Source: Hymenobacter sp. YC55
GTDB taxonomy: Bacteria > Bacteroidota > Bacteroidia > Cytophagales > Hymenobacteraceae
Assembly: GCF_029433095.1 (NCBI RefSeq)
Contig: NZ_JARNTX010000001.1
Coordinates: forward strand, 1,736,001-1,800,000
Direction of reading: 5' to 3'
DNA length: 64,000 bases
The translations under genes and the position numbers were made by a program. The notes beneath the pieces were generated by a model. That model saw only the letters and a list, made by a program, of their open reading frames with translations. It did no database searches and was not told the origin of the DNA. Position 1 is the stretch's first letter. Each line of letters starts with the position of its first letter. Positions 9,301 through 17,176 of the stretch are shown here, piece after piece.

Positions 9301-10717
9301 CACGCAGCAAGTTGAAATTCAGACGGCCGGCGACATTCAAGCCATGGCCGACGCTCTCAACCTGGCCGTCGACAACCTCAACGACCTGCTGGCAGAAATC
9401 AACGAGTCGTCGCAGGTAGTGGGCACGTCGTCGGAGGAAATGGCGGCGAAAGGGCAGGAGATGAGCCGCGTAACCGTTGACGTGGCCTTGGCCATGCAGC
9501 AAATGGCCGAAGGCGCGCAAAACCAAGCATTGAAAACCGACCAGGCCTTCAAGCTGATCGAAGAGATTATGCAGGCCACCAAAGAAACGGCTGGCAAAGC
9601 CGACGTTGGTATCAAGGCCGCTATTCTTGGTGAGCAAACCTCGCAGCTCGGTCTGAAAACGGTGGCCGAAGTGGTAAAGAACATGGAGGAAATTTCGGCG
9701 GCCGCCGCTCAAACAGCTCGCACCATCGAAGTACTCTCCAACCGCTCGCAGGACATCAGCAAGACGCTGGCCGTCATCACCGACATTGCTTCCCAAACCA
9801 ACCTGCTGGCTCTGAACGCGGCCATTGAAGCGGCCCGGGCTGGTGAGGCAGGTCGTGGTTTTGCGGTAGTAGCCGAGGAAATCCGGAAACTGGCCGAAGG
9901 CTCCCGTCGCTCGGCTTCGGAAATCGGTACGCTGGTTGACGACGTGAAGAAGGATACTACTAGCGCGGCAACGGCTATTTCCACCATGGAAGGCCGCGTA
10001 CTGAAAGGGAAGAATGCTACGTTCGAAGCCAGCTCGGCCTTCAAGAACATTGCCACCAGCTCGGGTGAAACCCTCCGCACCTCCCGCGACATCCTGACGG
10101 CCACCGAGATTCAGAAAACCTCGATTGGCGACGTGGTGAAGTACGTGGAAGAAGTGGTAGCCATTGCCGAGCAAACCGCCACCGGTACGCAACAAGTGGC
10201 GGGCACGGCCAAAGGCTTGTCCAGCTCCATGTACGAGTTGACGGTATCGAGCCAGCGACTGACTGACATTGCCGATGACCTGCAGTTGGGCCTCTCCAAC
10301 TTCCAGTTGATGGAAATATATGAGCCCGAACCAGAGCCCGAACCTGTCCGGCCGCGTCGCGTTATGCGTCGTCCGGCAACTCAGCCTCAGCCAGCACTGG
10401 TGGCAGCTAATCCAGCCCGAGACCGGGCCAGCCGCCGCCGCGTTACCTCTGCTGACACCGCTCAGGCACCCGCCCAAGCTGCTCGGCCCCAAACGACTAC
10501 GCGTCGTGGCGATGGTCATAACGCAGCCGATAAAGCAGCGCCTGCTCGCAGTGCTGCCAGCAATGTGAAGGCTGAAGCACCACGCAATTCCAAACCGAGC
10601 CGGCGTGCCAGCAACGGCGCAATGCCAAAGTCTTCTAGTGGAGCAGCGCCAGCAGACGCACCGAAAGCGCAGGATGAAAAGCCAGCGAAGGGTCGGGCAA
10701 AAGAAAAAGCGAAATAA
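6311..10717 (+). CDS. Soluble poly-HAMP methyl-accepting chemotaxis protein
   Basis: A 1468-residue chemoreceptor with no membrane segment. A disordered Ser/Asn/Arg-rich head (about 1-50) leads into stacked HAMP-type units. Eight tandem units of about 92 residues (7013-9211; each about 276 bp) carry the recurring patterns [34 protein letters not shown], [20 protein letters not shown] and [11 protein letters not shown]. More divergent HAMP units lie before and after. The kinase-control hairpin (about 1157-1195) has [20 protein letters not shown] and [16 protein letters not shown] and is typical of MCPs. A Pro/Ala-rich tail of about 130 residues has no CheR-binding pentapeptide. 92-residue HAMP repeats are known from Nik1-type histidine kinases. 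The ligand is unknown and is probably an intracellular signal. First gene of the che operon. Confidence 0.93.
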   Translation: MASGKNTTTQRAAPAAASNSVVEPGQLAEVASNGENTRKRGTGRSTRNNEAVQNPDYVNDQLNRVLYALDAFKKGDVSVRLTKQTDDIFAEIAEAYNSMVEMIGGVGGEVSRISKVAGVEGNLKARASADNAAGFWRDMINNINGLVDSIAVPVLEVGKVLKNISKGNLDETFQIPVSGDFKVMAETINKTIDNLNLFAGEVTRVAQEVGTEGKLGGQASVPNVGGVWKDLTDNVNTMASNLTSQVRDIANVASAVAKGDLTQKMTVDVKGEILELKNILNQMVDSLNIFGDEVTRVALEVGTEGKLGGQASVPNVAGVWKDLTDNVNYMASNLTSQVRDIANVASAVAKGDLSQKMTVDVKGELLDLKQNLNQMVDSLNLFAGEVTRVALEVGTEGKLGGQASVPNVAGVWKELTDNVNFMASNLTLQVRDIANVATAVAKGDLTQKITVELKGELLDLKQNLNQMVDSLNLFAGEVTRVALEVGTEGKLGGQALVPNVAGVWKELTDNVNFMASNLTSQVRDIANVATAVARGDLSQKMTVDVKGEILELKNILNQMVDSLNIFGDEVTRVAREVGTEGKLGGQAAVPRVSGTWKDLTDNVNFMASNLTSQVRDIANVASAVAKGDLTQKMTVDVKGEIFDLKNILNQMVDSLNIFAGEVTRVAREVGTEGILGGQASVPNVMGTWKDLTDNVNTMASNLTSQVRDIANVATAVAKGDLSQKVTVNVKGELLQLKENLNQMVDSLNTFGDEVTRVAREVGTEGKLGGQADVPNVRGTWKDLTDNVNFMAASLTSQVRDIANVTTAVARGDLSQKVSVDVKGELLDLKDNINRMVDSLNIFAGEVTRVAQEVGTEGRLGGQAQVPNVSGVWKDLTDNVNTMAANLTTQVRGIGKVVTGVSQGDLTQKLTLEAKGEVAELADTINRMVDDLNRLAQEVSRVAKVAGVEGKLTERATVGGVSGSWKEIVDTLNDLLESIASPVLEVSRVVRAISEGDLTQQVEIQTAGDIQAMADALNLAVDNLNDLLAEINESSQVVGTSSEEMAAKGQEMSRVTVDVALAMQQMAEGAQNQALKTDQAFKLIEEIMQATKETAGKADVGIKAAILGEQTSQLGLKTVAEVVKNMEEISAAAAQTARTIEVLSNRSQDISKTLAVITDIASQTNLLALNAAIEAARAGEAGRGFAVVAEEIRKLAEGSRRSASEIGTLVDDVKKDTTSAATAISTMEGRVLKGKNATFEASSAFKNIATSSGETLRTSRDILTATEIQKTSIGDVVKYVEEVVAIAEQTATGTQQVAGTAKGLSSSMYELTVSSQRLTDIADDLQLGLSNFQLMEIYEPEPEPEPVRPRRVMRRPATQPQPALVAANPARDRASRRRVTSADTAQAPAQAARPQTTTRRGDGHNAADKAAPARSAASNVKAEAPRNSKPSRRASNGAMPKSSSGAAPADAPKAQDEKPAKGRAKEKAK
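7013..9211 (+). repeat. Eight tandem HAMP-coding repeats of about 276 bp
   Basis: Repeat units start at 7013, 7289, 7565, 7841, 8117, 8393, 8669 and 8945. The first seven are exactly 276 bp and the last is 267 bp. Units diverge unevenly, but some stretches are identical: 7100-7200 and 7928-8028 match base for base over 101 bp at an offset of exactly three units, which points to recent gene conversion or unit duplication. Confidence 0.92.
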
Positions 10718-10742
10718 GTACCTGTATTGAATAGATCCTGCC

Positions 10743-10797
10743 TGTCGCACTAGAATGTTAGCTTGAACTTGTTGAAGCATAATGTTCTAGTGTGACA
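10743..10797 (+). other. Large hairpin between the receptor gene and cheW
   Basis: TGTCGCACTAGAATGTTA (10743-10760) pairs with TAATGTTCTAGTGTGACA (10780-10797) over 18 positions with only G-U wobbles as imperfections, and GCTT/AAGC extends it inside. No T-run follows, so it is more likely an mRNA-processing or stability element, or a weak attenuator separating the very long receptor cistron from the rest. Confidence 0.6.
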
Positions 10798-10921
10798 AGC
10801 CAGGAGCTTCGGTATGCTGGCAAATAGGCTCCTGCTAAAGCCGAAAGGTTGTAATACCCCACGGCTTGCCAACAACCAATAGTTCAAGTAGCAGTTCTCC
10901 TATATAAGTTTCAGTTGTTCA

Positions 10922-11428
10922 ATGCCTGACGCAGAACAAAACAGCGACAAGAAAACCTTGAAGCCCGACGCCATCATTCAATTGATTGTTTTCCGGCTTG
11001 GCGACGAGGAATACGGCCTGCGCATCGAGCAGGTAAAAGAGGTAACGATAACGCCTGAAGTGGCGCGTATGCCCAAAACGCCGCCGTTTATCAAAGGCAT
11101 AGCCAACCTGCGCGGCGATATTATTGCCATTGTTGATTTGGAAGAGCGGTTTGGGCTGCGGCCAGCGGGGCAGGAGCTACCTGCTACGTCGTACACCTTA
11201 GCCATCGAAGCCAAGGACTACACCATTGGGATTGTGGTCCGGGAAGTGCCGCAGCCATTATCAATTCCGGTTTCTATCATTGAAAAAGCGCCGGAGTTCA
11301 TCCAAGACATCAACATCAACGACAAGTACATCGAGGGAATAGCCAAGGTAGACGGCCGCATCATCATCGTGCTCGACATGCTGAAGCTGCTTACTCCCTC
11401 TGAGATCATGCAATTGCAGTCTTCTTAA
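10922..11428 (+). CDS. cheW: Chemotaxis adaptor CheW
   Basis: A 168-residue CheW that couples the receptor to the kinase CheA. After a short charged head (about 1-18) the CheW fold begins at IQLIVFRLGDEEYGLRIEQVKEV. The typical region follows: PKTPPFIKGIANLRGDIIAIVDLEERFGL, here in two stretches, with the NLRG motif that contacts receptor and CheA. The second half has the usual VVREV and GIAKVDGRIIIVLDMLKLL. Cytoplasmic. It is separated from the receptor gene by 204 bp holding a large hairpin, and from cheY by 78 bp. Confidence 0.95.
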   Translation: MPDAEQNSDKKTLKPDAIIQLIVFRLGDEEYGLRIEQVKEVTITPEVARMPKTPPFIKGIANLRGDIIAIVDLEERFGLRPAGQELPATSYTLAIEAKDYTIGIVVREVPQPLSIPVSIIEKAPEFIQDININDKYIEGIAKVDGRIIIVLDMLKLLTPSEIMQLQSS

Positions 11429-11506
11429 ACATCTTTGCCTGCCGGCTGCCGTACAACGTCCAGCTTCTGTTCCTTCTGCTCTCTCTGGATTTTTGAAATA
11501 CGTCTT

Positions 11507-11875
11507 ATGAAAAACCGCATCCTCATCGTCGACGACTCTTTTTACATGCGCACGATGCTCAAGAATGTGCTTACTGATGCTGGCTATGAAGTAGTGGGTG
11601 AAGCCGCTAATGGCCAACAAGCCATTGAAATGGCGGCTGCCACTAAACCAGACCTCATCACCCTCGACGTAATTCTGCCCGACAACACTGGCCTTGATGT
11701 ATTGAAAGGCATTCGTGAAAACGACCCTGATGTAAAGGTGGTAATGTGCAGCGCCGTAGGCCAAGAGGTGATTGTAAATGAAGCGCTGGAAAGCGGAGCT
11801 TCTGCCTACATCGTGAAGCCTTTCTCAGAAGAGAAGGTGCTGGAGATAGTAGGAGGGGCGCTAAGTGCTGAATAG
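11507..11875 (+). CDS. cheY: Response regulator CheY (single receiver domain)
   Basis: A 122-residue receiver with no output domain. All phosphorylation residues are present: the acidic pair Asp9-Asp10 (ILIVDDS), the phosphoacceptor Asp54 (LITLDVILPD), Ser82 in the Thr position (VVMCSAVGQ) and Lys104 (YIVKPFS). An in-frame ATG 24 codons upstream exists, but the extra residues are Cys/Ser-rich and unlike any CheY, so I start at MKNRILIVDD. Phosphate should come from CheA and be removed by the CheC encoded downstream. Without flagellar genes in view, its target is unknown; gliding, pili or gene expression are options. Confidence 0.93.
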   Translation: MKNRILIVDDSFYMRTMLKNVLTDAGYEVVGEAANGQQAIEMAAATKPDLITLDVILPDNTGLDVLKGIRENDPDVKVVMCSAVGQEVIVNEALESGASAYIVKPFSEEKVLEIVGGALSAE

Positions 11876-11956
11876 CGCGCTGCTATAATTGCCTTCCACA
11901 CAGTCAGCTGGCTTTTCGGCTGGCTGTGAGCCTGCCTGTTGTATTGGTTTTTTCTC

Positions 11957-13039
11957 GTGCCTGATATTCCCGTTCCCCAAACTGTTTTACTTGGTAGCTT
12001 GCCCACCGCCGGGCGGCTTGCACTGACGCGGCTACTGCAGCAGCTTGGGCTACGCGTAACTAATGTCAGCGAAGACCCAACTGAATTCATTACGCAAGTC
12101 CGCCGCCTTCGTCCCGCGCTATTAATTGTGGGAGAGCGGCAGCTGCGTGGGTTGGAAGTCCTTAGCCGCCATGTGGTGCTGCCGGTGTTGCTGTACTGTG
12201 AAAGTCAGCCACTGCCGGGCATGATGCGAGAAGCCAGCCGGTGGGGCGTTTTCGACTATATTTTAGCTGGTGCTGCCGCATTGGAATGGAGCAATACAAT
12301 ACTGCGCAAACTCGAAGTTGCTCCGGTACAGCCTGTTTCTTCGTGGCATTCAGTAAGTCGTGCGGCAGCCGTGCCTGGTTTACCGAGCGGCGTGGTAGTT
12401 ATTGGCGGCTCCACGGGAAGCCCTGAAGTGGTTGAACAGTTGGTGCGGTCCTTACCGGCTACCCTGGCTTGCGCAGTAGTGGTGGCAGTACACTTGCCGG
12501 CATCCTTCCTGAACTCGTTTGTGAAGCGCCTAGCGCGGGCAAGTTCGTTGCCGGTTATTGCTGCCGGGGCAGGTACTCAACTAACACCAGGCTGTATTTT
12601 GGTAGCGCCCGGCGGCCATAACCTCGTGGTGAGGTCTGCGCTACATACTCCTTGGCAGTGCTGGCAAACTGATTTCTCAACCGAATCTAGCCCTTCCGGT
12701 GATGAGCCCTCAATTGATATTCTCATGCGCTCAGTTGCCCATACGGTGGGCAACAATGTGTTGGGAGTAGTCCTTACGGGTATGGGCCGCGACGGTACGC
12801 TAGGAGCGCAAGCAATCCGCCAGCACGGCGGCACTGTGTTGGCGCAGGACGAGGCTTCGTCGGTGCTTTTTTCCATGCCAAACTCGGTGATTCAAGCGGG
12901 GTGGGCCAATGCGGTGCTGCCGCTGGTAGAACTGCCCGAGGCTATTGTGCAGTATACTGCACAGTTCCGGCGGACGGCATCTGGTGTGCGCAGTACAAGA
13001 TTTTCTGTTCCTTCTTCGTGTCGTCTGGTTGAGCTATGA
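11957..13039 (+). CDS. cheB: CheB-type methylesterase with degenerate receiver domain
   Basis: About 360 residues. The C-terminal CheB methylesterase/glutamine deamidase domain is complete: Ser152 in IGGSTGS, His179 in VAVHLPASF, Asp279 in TGMGRDG. The N-terminal about 120 residues have the size and beta-alpha rhythm of a receiver, but the phosphoacceptor position reads ALLIVGERQ, the N-terminal Asp pair is absent and the usual KP is AG, so it cannot be phosphorylated in the normal way. No ATG start exists: I use GTG at 11957, while TTG at 11939 is the alternative. Its TGA overlaps the ATG of cheA, showing translational coupling. It should demethylate or deamidate the receptor. Confidence 0.88.
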   Translation: MPDIPVPQTVLLGSLPTAGRLALTRLLQQLGLRVTNVSEDPTEFITQVRRLRPALLIVGERQLRGLEVLSRHVVLPVLLYCESQPLPGMMREASRWGVFDYILAGAAALEWSNTILRKLEVAPVQPVSSWHSVSRAAAVPGLPSGVVVIGGSTGSPEVVEQLVRSLPATLACAVVVAVHLPASFLNSFVKRLARASSLPVIAAGAGTQLTPGCILVAPGGHNLVVRSALHTPWQCWQTDFSTESSPSGDEPSIDILMRSVAHTVGNNVLGVVLTGMGRDGTLGAQAIRQHGGTVLAQDEASSVLFSMPNSVIQAGWANAVLPLVELPEAIVQYTAQFRRTASGVRSTRFSVPSSCRLVEL

Positions 13040-14664
13040 AATCACGCGAGCAGGAATACCGTGAAATCTTTATGGCTGAGGCGCTCGAATACTACGACGC
13101 CATGAGCCAGCATATCAGCGAGCTGGAACGCAACCCCCAGGACCAGCCTTCTCTCAACGAGCTGTTCCGACTTATGCACAACCTGAAGTCCAATTCCCGG
13201 GCTATGGGCTTCACGGAAATCGGCGAAGTGGCGCACCATATGGAAACCATCTTCGGCTTGATTCGGGACAAGCAGCGCGACTTTACGGGCAGCTTAAGCA
13301 AGGTGCTTTTCTTGGGTATTGATACCATAGGCACGATGATTAGGGCCGTAGGTGAAGAAGCAGCCCTGCCCGATGTCACCACCTTGCTCGATAACCTTAA
13401 CCGGTTGGTAGAAGGCCAAGAGCCCGAGCTGCCCGAGGAAGATTTGAGCGACGAAGAAGCCAACCGCAAGCTGGAGCTTTCGGACTTGGTTTACATTCAG
13501 ATAAAAAAGCTCGACCACCTGCTCAACTTGGTAGGCGAGTTGATTATCGACCGGGACCGGATTCTGACACTAAGCCAAGAAATCGGCAATTCGGCCCTGC
13601 AATCCACTGCTGCCCATCTATTCCGCATCACCGATGAGTTGCAGTACTCGGTCATGGATGCGCGCTTGGTAAACGTGGGCTCCTTGCTAAACAAGTTTCC
13701 CCGGGTGGTGCGCGACGTGGCTACTGCCGAGCAAAAGCAAGTAGAGCTAACGCTCAGCGGCCAGGACATACAGATTGACCGCAACATCCTGCAGATCATC
13801 ACCGATGCGCTTCTGCACCTAGTGCGCAATGCTGTAGGCCACGGCATCGAAACGCCCGCGGAGCGGGTGAAAGCCGGCAAGTCGGCGGAAGGGCACCTGC
13901 GGCTTTCGGCACAAACCGAGCGCGATGATGTGCTGATTCAAGTAATCGACGATGGCAAAGGCATCAACATCGAGCAGGTTCGCAAGAAGGCGGTAGAGCG
14001 TGGATTGGTGCCAAAGCAGATTGCCAAAACGCTGGATGATGATGCGGTGCGGGCTTTCCTGTTCGAGCCGGGCTTCTCCATGGCCAAGGAAGTAACCGAA
14101 ATTTCCGGCCGCGGCGTCGGGCTCGACGTTGTCAAACTAGCTATCGACTCGCTCGGTGGGCAGTTGCGCGTCGATTCCAAGCTAGGGGAGGGCACCACCT
14201 TCACGTTGGTGCTCCCCACGTCTATTGCCGTAAAAGGCGCGTTGCTTTTCGAACTCGATCAGCGCAGCTACGCTATTCCACTCATGCACACCGATTCGGT
14301 TGTGTCGCTATGGCCTAAGCAGCTGCACGTCATTGGCGGGCTGTTAATGGCCAGTGTGCAGGGTGAAAATGTACCCGTGGTTAGTTTGCGTCGGCTGCTT
14401 AATGGAGACGGGCCAATGGCTCCGGTTTCACGCGCCGACATAGATGGCCGGCAGGACATTATCATCATTGCCTACAACAATCGCAAACTTGGGCTTATCG
14501 TTGATCGTTTTTTGCGACAGCAAGATATTGTCATTAAGCCTATGAGTAAGCCGCTGGATACCATTGAATTGTTTGGGGGAGTTACGTTGCTTGGCAGCGG
14601 GCAGGTCTGCCTGGTGCTCGATGTGCCCGCCTTAACTCGTCTGTTTCTAGCCCGGCGACCTTAA
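13036..14664 (+). CDS. cheA: Chemotaxis histidine kinase CheA
   Basis: A 542-residue CheA. P1 (Hpt) holds the phosphorylated His48 in LMHNLKSNSRAMGF. A short acidic linker (about 120-150) takes the place of a CheY-binding P2 domain. P3 starts near LVYIQIKKLDHLLNLVGELI. The ATPase domain has LLHLVRNAVGHGIE (N box), IDDGKGIN (G1) and GRGVGLDVVK plus GEGTTFTLVLP (G2). The last 140 residues form the CheW-like P5 domain. It overlaps cheB by 4 bp. At about 540 residues it is shorter than the E. coli protein (about 650), mainly because P2 is missing. Confidence 0.95.
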   Translation: MKSREQEYREIFMAEALEYYDAMSQHISELERNPQDQPSLNELFRLMHNLKSNSRAMGFTEIGEVAHHMETIFGLIRDKQRDFTGSLSKVLFLGIDTIGTMIRAVGEEAALPDVTTLLDNLNRLVEGQEPELPEEDLSDEEANRKLELSDLVYIQIKKLDHLLNLVGELIIDRDRILTLSQEIGNSALQSTAAHLFRITDELQYSVMDARLVNVGSLLNKFPRVVRDVATAEQKQVELTLSGQDIQIDRNILQIITDALLHLVRNAVGHGIETPAERVKAGKSAEGHLRLSAQTERDDVLIQVIDDGKGINIEQVRKKAVERGLVPKQIAKTLDDDAVRAFLFEPGFSMAKEVTEISGRGVGLDVVKLAIDSLGGQLRVDSKLGEGTTFTLVLPTSIAVKGALLFELDQRSYAIPLMHTDSVVSLWPKQLHVIGGLLMASVQGENVPVVSLRRLLNGDGPMAPVSRADIDGRQDIIIIAYNNRKLGLIVDRFLRQQDIVIKPMSKPLDTIELFGGVTLLGSGQVCLVLDVPALTRLFLARRP

Positions 14665-14719
14665 ATTTACGTACTGCTGAATTCGCTGTGGTCACGTTAT
14701 CGCAGCAGCAGCCAATCGA

Positions 14720-15361
14720 ATGAATAATATGGACTTGCACATGACGGAACTGGAGCGCGACGTGGTCCGCGAAATTCTGAACATAGGACTGGCCCGCGCC
14801 GCCGACTCCTTCGCGGTGATTGCCCAAGAGAAGGTTCTTTTAGAAGTGCCTAGCCTCGATTTGGTGCCTGGTACTGGTATTCTTGACCGTGTGCGCGACA
14901 TCGAGCAGAACCACGTTCCGGTGCAGTCCGACATTCGTGGCGAGTTCAATGGTACTACGCTGATGTTCTTTTCGGGACTACATATTCAGCGCCTGTCCAA
15001 GGTTTGTTTGCGCATGAATACGGCTCCATCCACGCAAATCGATGAAATGCAGGAGTCGTTGTTATTGGAAATCAGCAATATTATTACAGGCGCTTTAGTG
15101 ACTCAGTTGGCTAACATCCTGAAAGCCAAGATATACGGCGCGCCACCTATTGCTCCTCGCGGAGACATTGCGACTTCCCTCAATAATTTGTTGCTCGCGC
15201 AGCCTCTAGTGCAGCCCCTGATATTTTCAGTTATCACGCAGTTTTCCGACAAAGACAACTCCGTGGAACTGCCCTTGATGCTGTTCTTCGACCGCCCTAC
15301 TTTCGAGAAAATTCTCGATATCATTCGCACGTACGACTTTCTTAACGGTCAGCCTTCTTAA
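14720..15361 (+). CDS. cheC: CheC-type CheY-P phosphatase
   Basis: A 213-residue CheC/CheX/FliY-family protein that should dephosphorylate CheY-P. Both copies of the active-site pattern D/S-x3-E-x2-N-x22-P are intact: DVVREILN near the start with the Pro of EVPSLD, and SLLLEISN in the middle with the second Pro of GAPP. That makes it a two-site CheC rather than a CheX (one site) or an inactive FliM-like protein. Several Met codons lie close together (MNNMDLHMTE); the first is used. No cheD partner is nearby. Last gene of the che operon, followed by a strong terminator. Confidence 0.88.
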   Translation: MNNMDLHMTELERDVVREILNIGLARAADSFAVIAQEKVLLEVPSLDLVPGTGILDRVRDIEQNHVPVQSDIRGEFNGTTLMFFSGLHIQRLSKVCLRMNTAPSTQIDEMQESLLLEISNIITGALVTQLANILKAKIYGAPPIAPRGDIATSLNNLLLAQPLVQPLIFSVITQFSDKDNSVELPLMLFFDRPTFEKILDIIRTYDFLNGQPS

Positions 15362-15378
15362 CTAAGGTTGAAGACGAG

Positions 15379-15440
15379 ATGGTGAGTTGGATGTTCTACT
15401 GACGCAAATTGCGCAACTAGAACACCCAACTCACCATTTT
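15379..15440 (+). terminator. Terminator of the che operon
   Basis: ATGGTGAGTTGGATGTTCTA (15379-15398) pairs with its complement at 15418-15437 with a single mismatch, and TTT follows. It lies 18 bp after the cheC stop codon and ends the operon. Confidence 0.85.
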
Positions 15441-15477
15441 ACCTTTAGGCCTCTTTCACCACCACACTATTCGCCTT

Positions 15478-16572
15478 ATGGCTTCAACACATTCTTCTGC
15501 TCTCAAACACAAACTAGCAAACTTTGACCCCAATGCCCTAGGCGACGCGCAAGGTGGTGTATTTGGCTTGCCCTTCACTGTGGAAGAGGCGCAGGTGGTT
15601 ATCGTACCTGTACCTTGGGAGGTTACCGTTTCGTATCGGGCCGGTACCGCCGAAGGCCCCGAAGCTATTCGTGAGGCTTCGCTGCAAGTTGACCTCTACG
15701 ACCCGGACATGCCCGACGCGTGGCGGATGGGCCTGGCCATGGAAGAGGCCGATGAAAAAGTAGCTCAGGAAAGCCAGGAACTACGCAAGCAGGCTGCTGC
15801 CTACATTAAGTGGCTAGAGGCGGGCGAGCCTGCTGCTGAGGCCGCCAAGCATGCCGATGTACCCGCGGCCATCACCAAGCGCGGCTTAAGCTTGCTGAAG
15901 TACCTGAAAGAAAAAACCGGCGCGTATCTCGATGAGGGCAAGGGGGTTGTGCTGCTCGGCGGAGACCATAGCACGCCGCTTGGCTACCTGCACGCACTGG
16001 CTGAGCGCTACGATGATTTTGGTATTCTCCAAATTGATGCGCACTGTGACCTGCGTCCGGCGTACGAAGGCTTCGAGTACTCGCACGCTTCTATCATGTA
16101 CAACGCGCTGAAGCTGCCACAGGTGAAAAAGCTGGTGCAGGTCGGCATCCGTGACTTAAGCCAGCAGGAAGCCGAAACGGTGGAGCACAGCCAAGGCCGG
16201 ATTGCCATGTTCCATAACCGCTTCCTGAGCGACGAGCGCTTTGCGAAGAAATCCTGGAAAAAGGTGTGTGGTAAAATCATTGCGCAGCTGCCGCAGAAGG
16301 TGTACCTAAGCTTTGATATTGACGGACTCGACCCGAAGCTCTGTCCGGGCACAGGTACGCCGGTACCCGGTGGCCTCGAGTTTGAAGAAGCCCTTTACCT
16401 CATTCGTGAGGTTGTACGCTCCGGCCGCACCATTATCGGCTGCGACCTAAACGAAGTAGCACCCGGCGACACCGAATGGAATGCTATTGTTGGTGCGCGT
16501 CTGCTTTACAGCATGGCCAACTGGATGGGCGTATCCCAAGGCCGCCTCACCGACAGAGCCGCCGAAAAGTAG
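15478..16572 (+). CDS. Agmatinase/arginase-family ureohydrolase
   Basis: A 364-residue member of the ureohydrolase family, which hydrolyses guanidino compounds with a two-manganese centre. The metal ligands are visible: GGDHS, DAHCDLR (the D-A-H-x-D motif) and SFDIDGLDP. The segment PGTGTPVPGG follows, as in agmatinases. An insert of about 45 residues rich in Ala, Glu and Lys (about 95-140) precedes the catalytic core, as in Bacteroidota 'agmatinase family' proteins. The likely reaction is agmatine to putrescine plus urea, but arginase or formimidoylglutamase activity cannot be excluded from sequence. Monocistronic between two strong hairpins. Confidence 0.85.
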   Translation: MASTHSSALKHKLANFDPNALGDAQGGVFGLPFTVEEAQVVIVPVPWEVTVSYRAGTAEGPEAIREASLQVDLYDPDMPDAWRMGLAMEEADEKVAQESQELRKQAAAYIKWLEAGEPAAEAAKHADVPAAITKRGLSLLKYLKEKTGAYLDEGKGVVLLGGDHSTPLGYLHALAERYDDFGILQIDAHCDLRPAYEGFEYSHASIMYNALKLPQVKKLVQVGIRDLSQQEAETVEHSQGRIAMFHNRFLSDERFAKKSWKKVCGKIIAQLPQKVYLSFDIDGLDPKLCPGTGTPVPGGLEFEEALYLIREVVRSGRTIIGCDLNEVAPGDTEWNAIVGARLLYSMANWMGVSQGRLTDRAAEK

Positions 16573-16589
16573 AAGCAGTAGAGAATTAT

Positions 16590-16653
16590 AAAAGGGGAGG
16601 CGGAGCAGTTGTCTTTATCGGTCGATAAAGACAACTGCTCCGCCTCCCCTTTT
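16590..16653 (+). terminator. 31-bp perfect hairpin terminator after the ureohydrolase
   Basis: Positions 16590-16620 and 16623-16653 are perfect reverse complements (31 bp), with only GT between the arms. The stem begins with an A-run and ends with a T-run, so it works as a terminator in both directions. It is far longer than needed for termination. Confidence 0.85.
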
Positions 16654-16762
16654 TCTGGTAGTAGAAGAGAGGCAATTAAGCGAATTAGGCCTCAGGCTAT
16701 CCTTTTCACCTCATCCGCGTACATTCCCCAACTTTCTCCCTCACTTACATTTCTCTACGCTC

Positions 16763-17098
16763 ATGGGATTTATTCTCAAGTTTCTGCTCACGGCAGTTAT
16801 CACCTATCTGCTGGCTGCATTTCTACCTGGCTCTCACATTGGGGGCTTCACCGACGCCTTATTGCTGGTCATCGTGCTGGCTGTCTTGAATGCCGTACTG
16901 AAGCCAGTCTTGAAGATACTCGGGCTGCCCATCACGATCCTGACGCTTGGCCTGTTCCTGTTGGTTATCAACGCTGCCATCGTCATGATTGCCGACGCAC
17001 TGCTGTCAGGCTTTGCAGTAGATAACTTTCTCTCCGCACTGCTCTTTAGCGTGGTGCTATCGGTTGTAACGTCTGTCGTGGATATGATTGTAGACTAA
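16763..17098 (+). CDS. Small four-helix membrane protein, phage-holin-4 family (PF04020-like)
   Basis: A 111-residue protein that is almost entirely hydrophobic, with four predicted helices separated by short turns. The core LAVLNAVLKPVLKILGLPITILTLGLF, spread over helices two and three, is the signature of the 'phage holin family 4' membrane proteins. These are ordinary chromosomal proteins in many bacteria, with no proven lysis role; no other phage gene lies nearby. An in-frame upstream extension exists only in another frame. Flanked by hairpins on both sides, so transcribed alone. Confidence 0.82.
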   Translation: MGFILKFLLTAVITYLLAAFLPGSHIGGFTDALLLVIVLAVLNAVLKPVLKILGLPITILTLGLFLLVINAAIVMIADALLSGFAVDNFLSALLFSVVLSVVTSVVDMIVD

Positions 17099-17113
17099 GT
17101 AGTTAATATCACC

Positions 17114-17156
17114 ATAAAAAAGCCCCAGCTACTCAAGTAGCCAGGGCTTTTTTATG
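17114..17156. terminator. Bidirectional terminator
   Basis: ATAAAAAAGCCC and GGGCTTTTTTAT arms with an inner AGCTACT/AGTAGC pairing form a hairpin with A-run and T-run sides. It sits between the convergent holin-like gene and the DUF4349 gene and can serve both. Confidence 0.85.
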
Positions 17157-17176
17157 ATACATGCATCAAATAAGTT

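Noticed and set aside
9068..10780. 570-codon minus-strand frame over the receptor signalling domain
   Set aside because: Antisense shadow produced by GC-rich codon bias; the plus strand encodes the highly conserved MCP hairpin.
16763..17098. Holin-family gene as a sign of prophage
   Set aside because: No other phage gene, integrase or att site nearby; this family is common on ordinary chromosomes.
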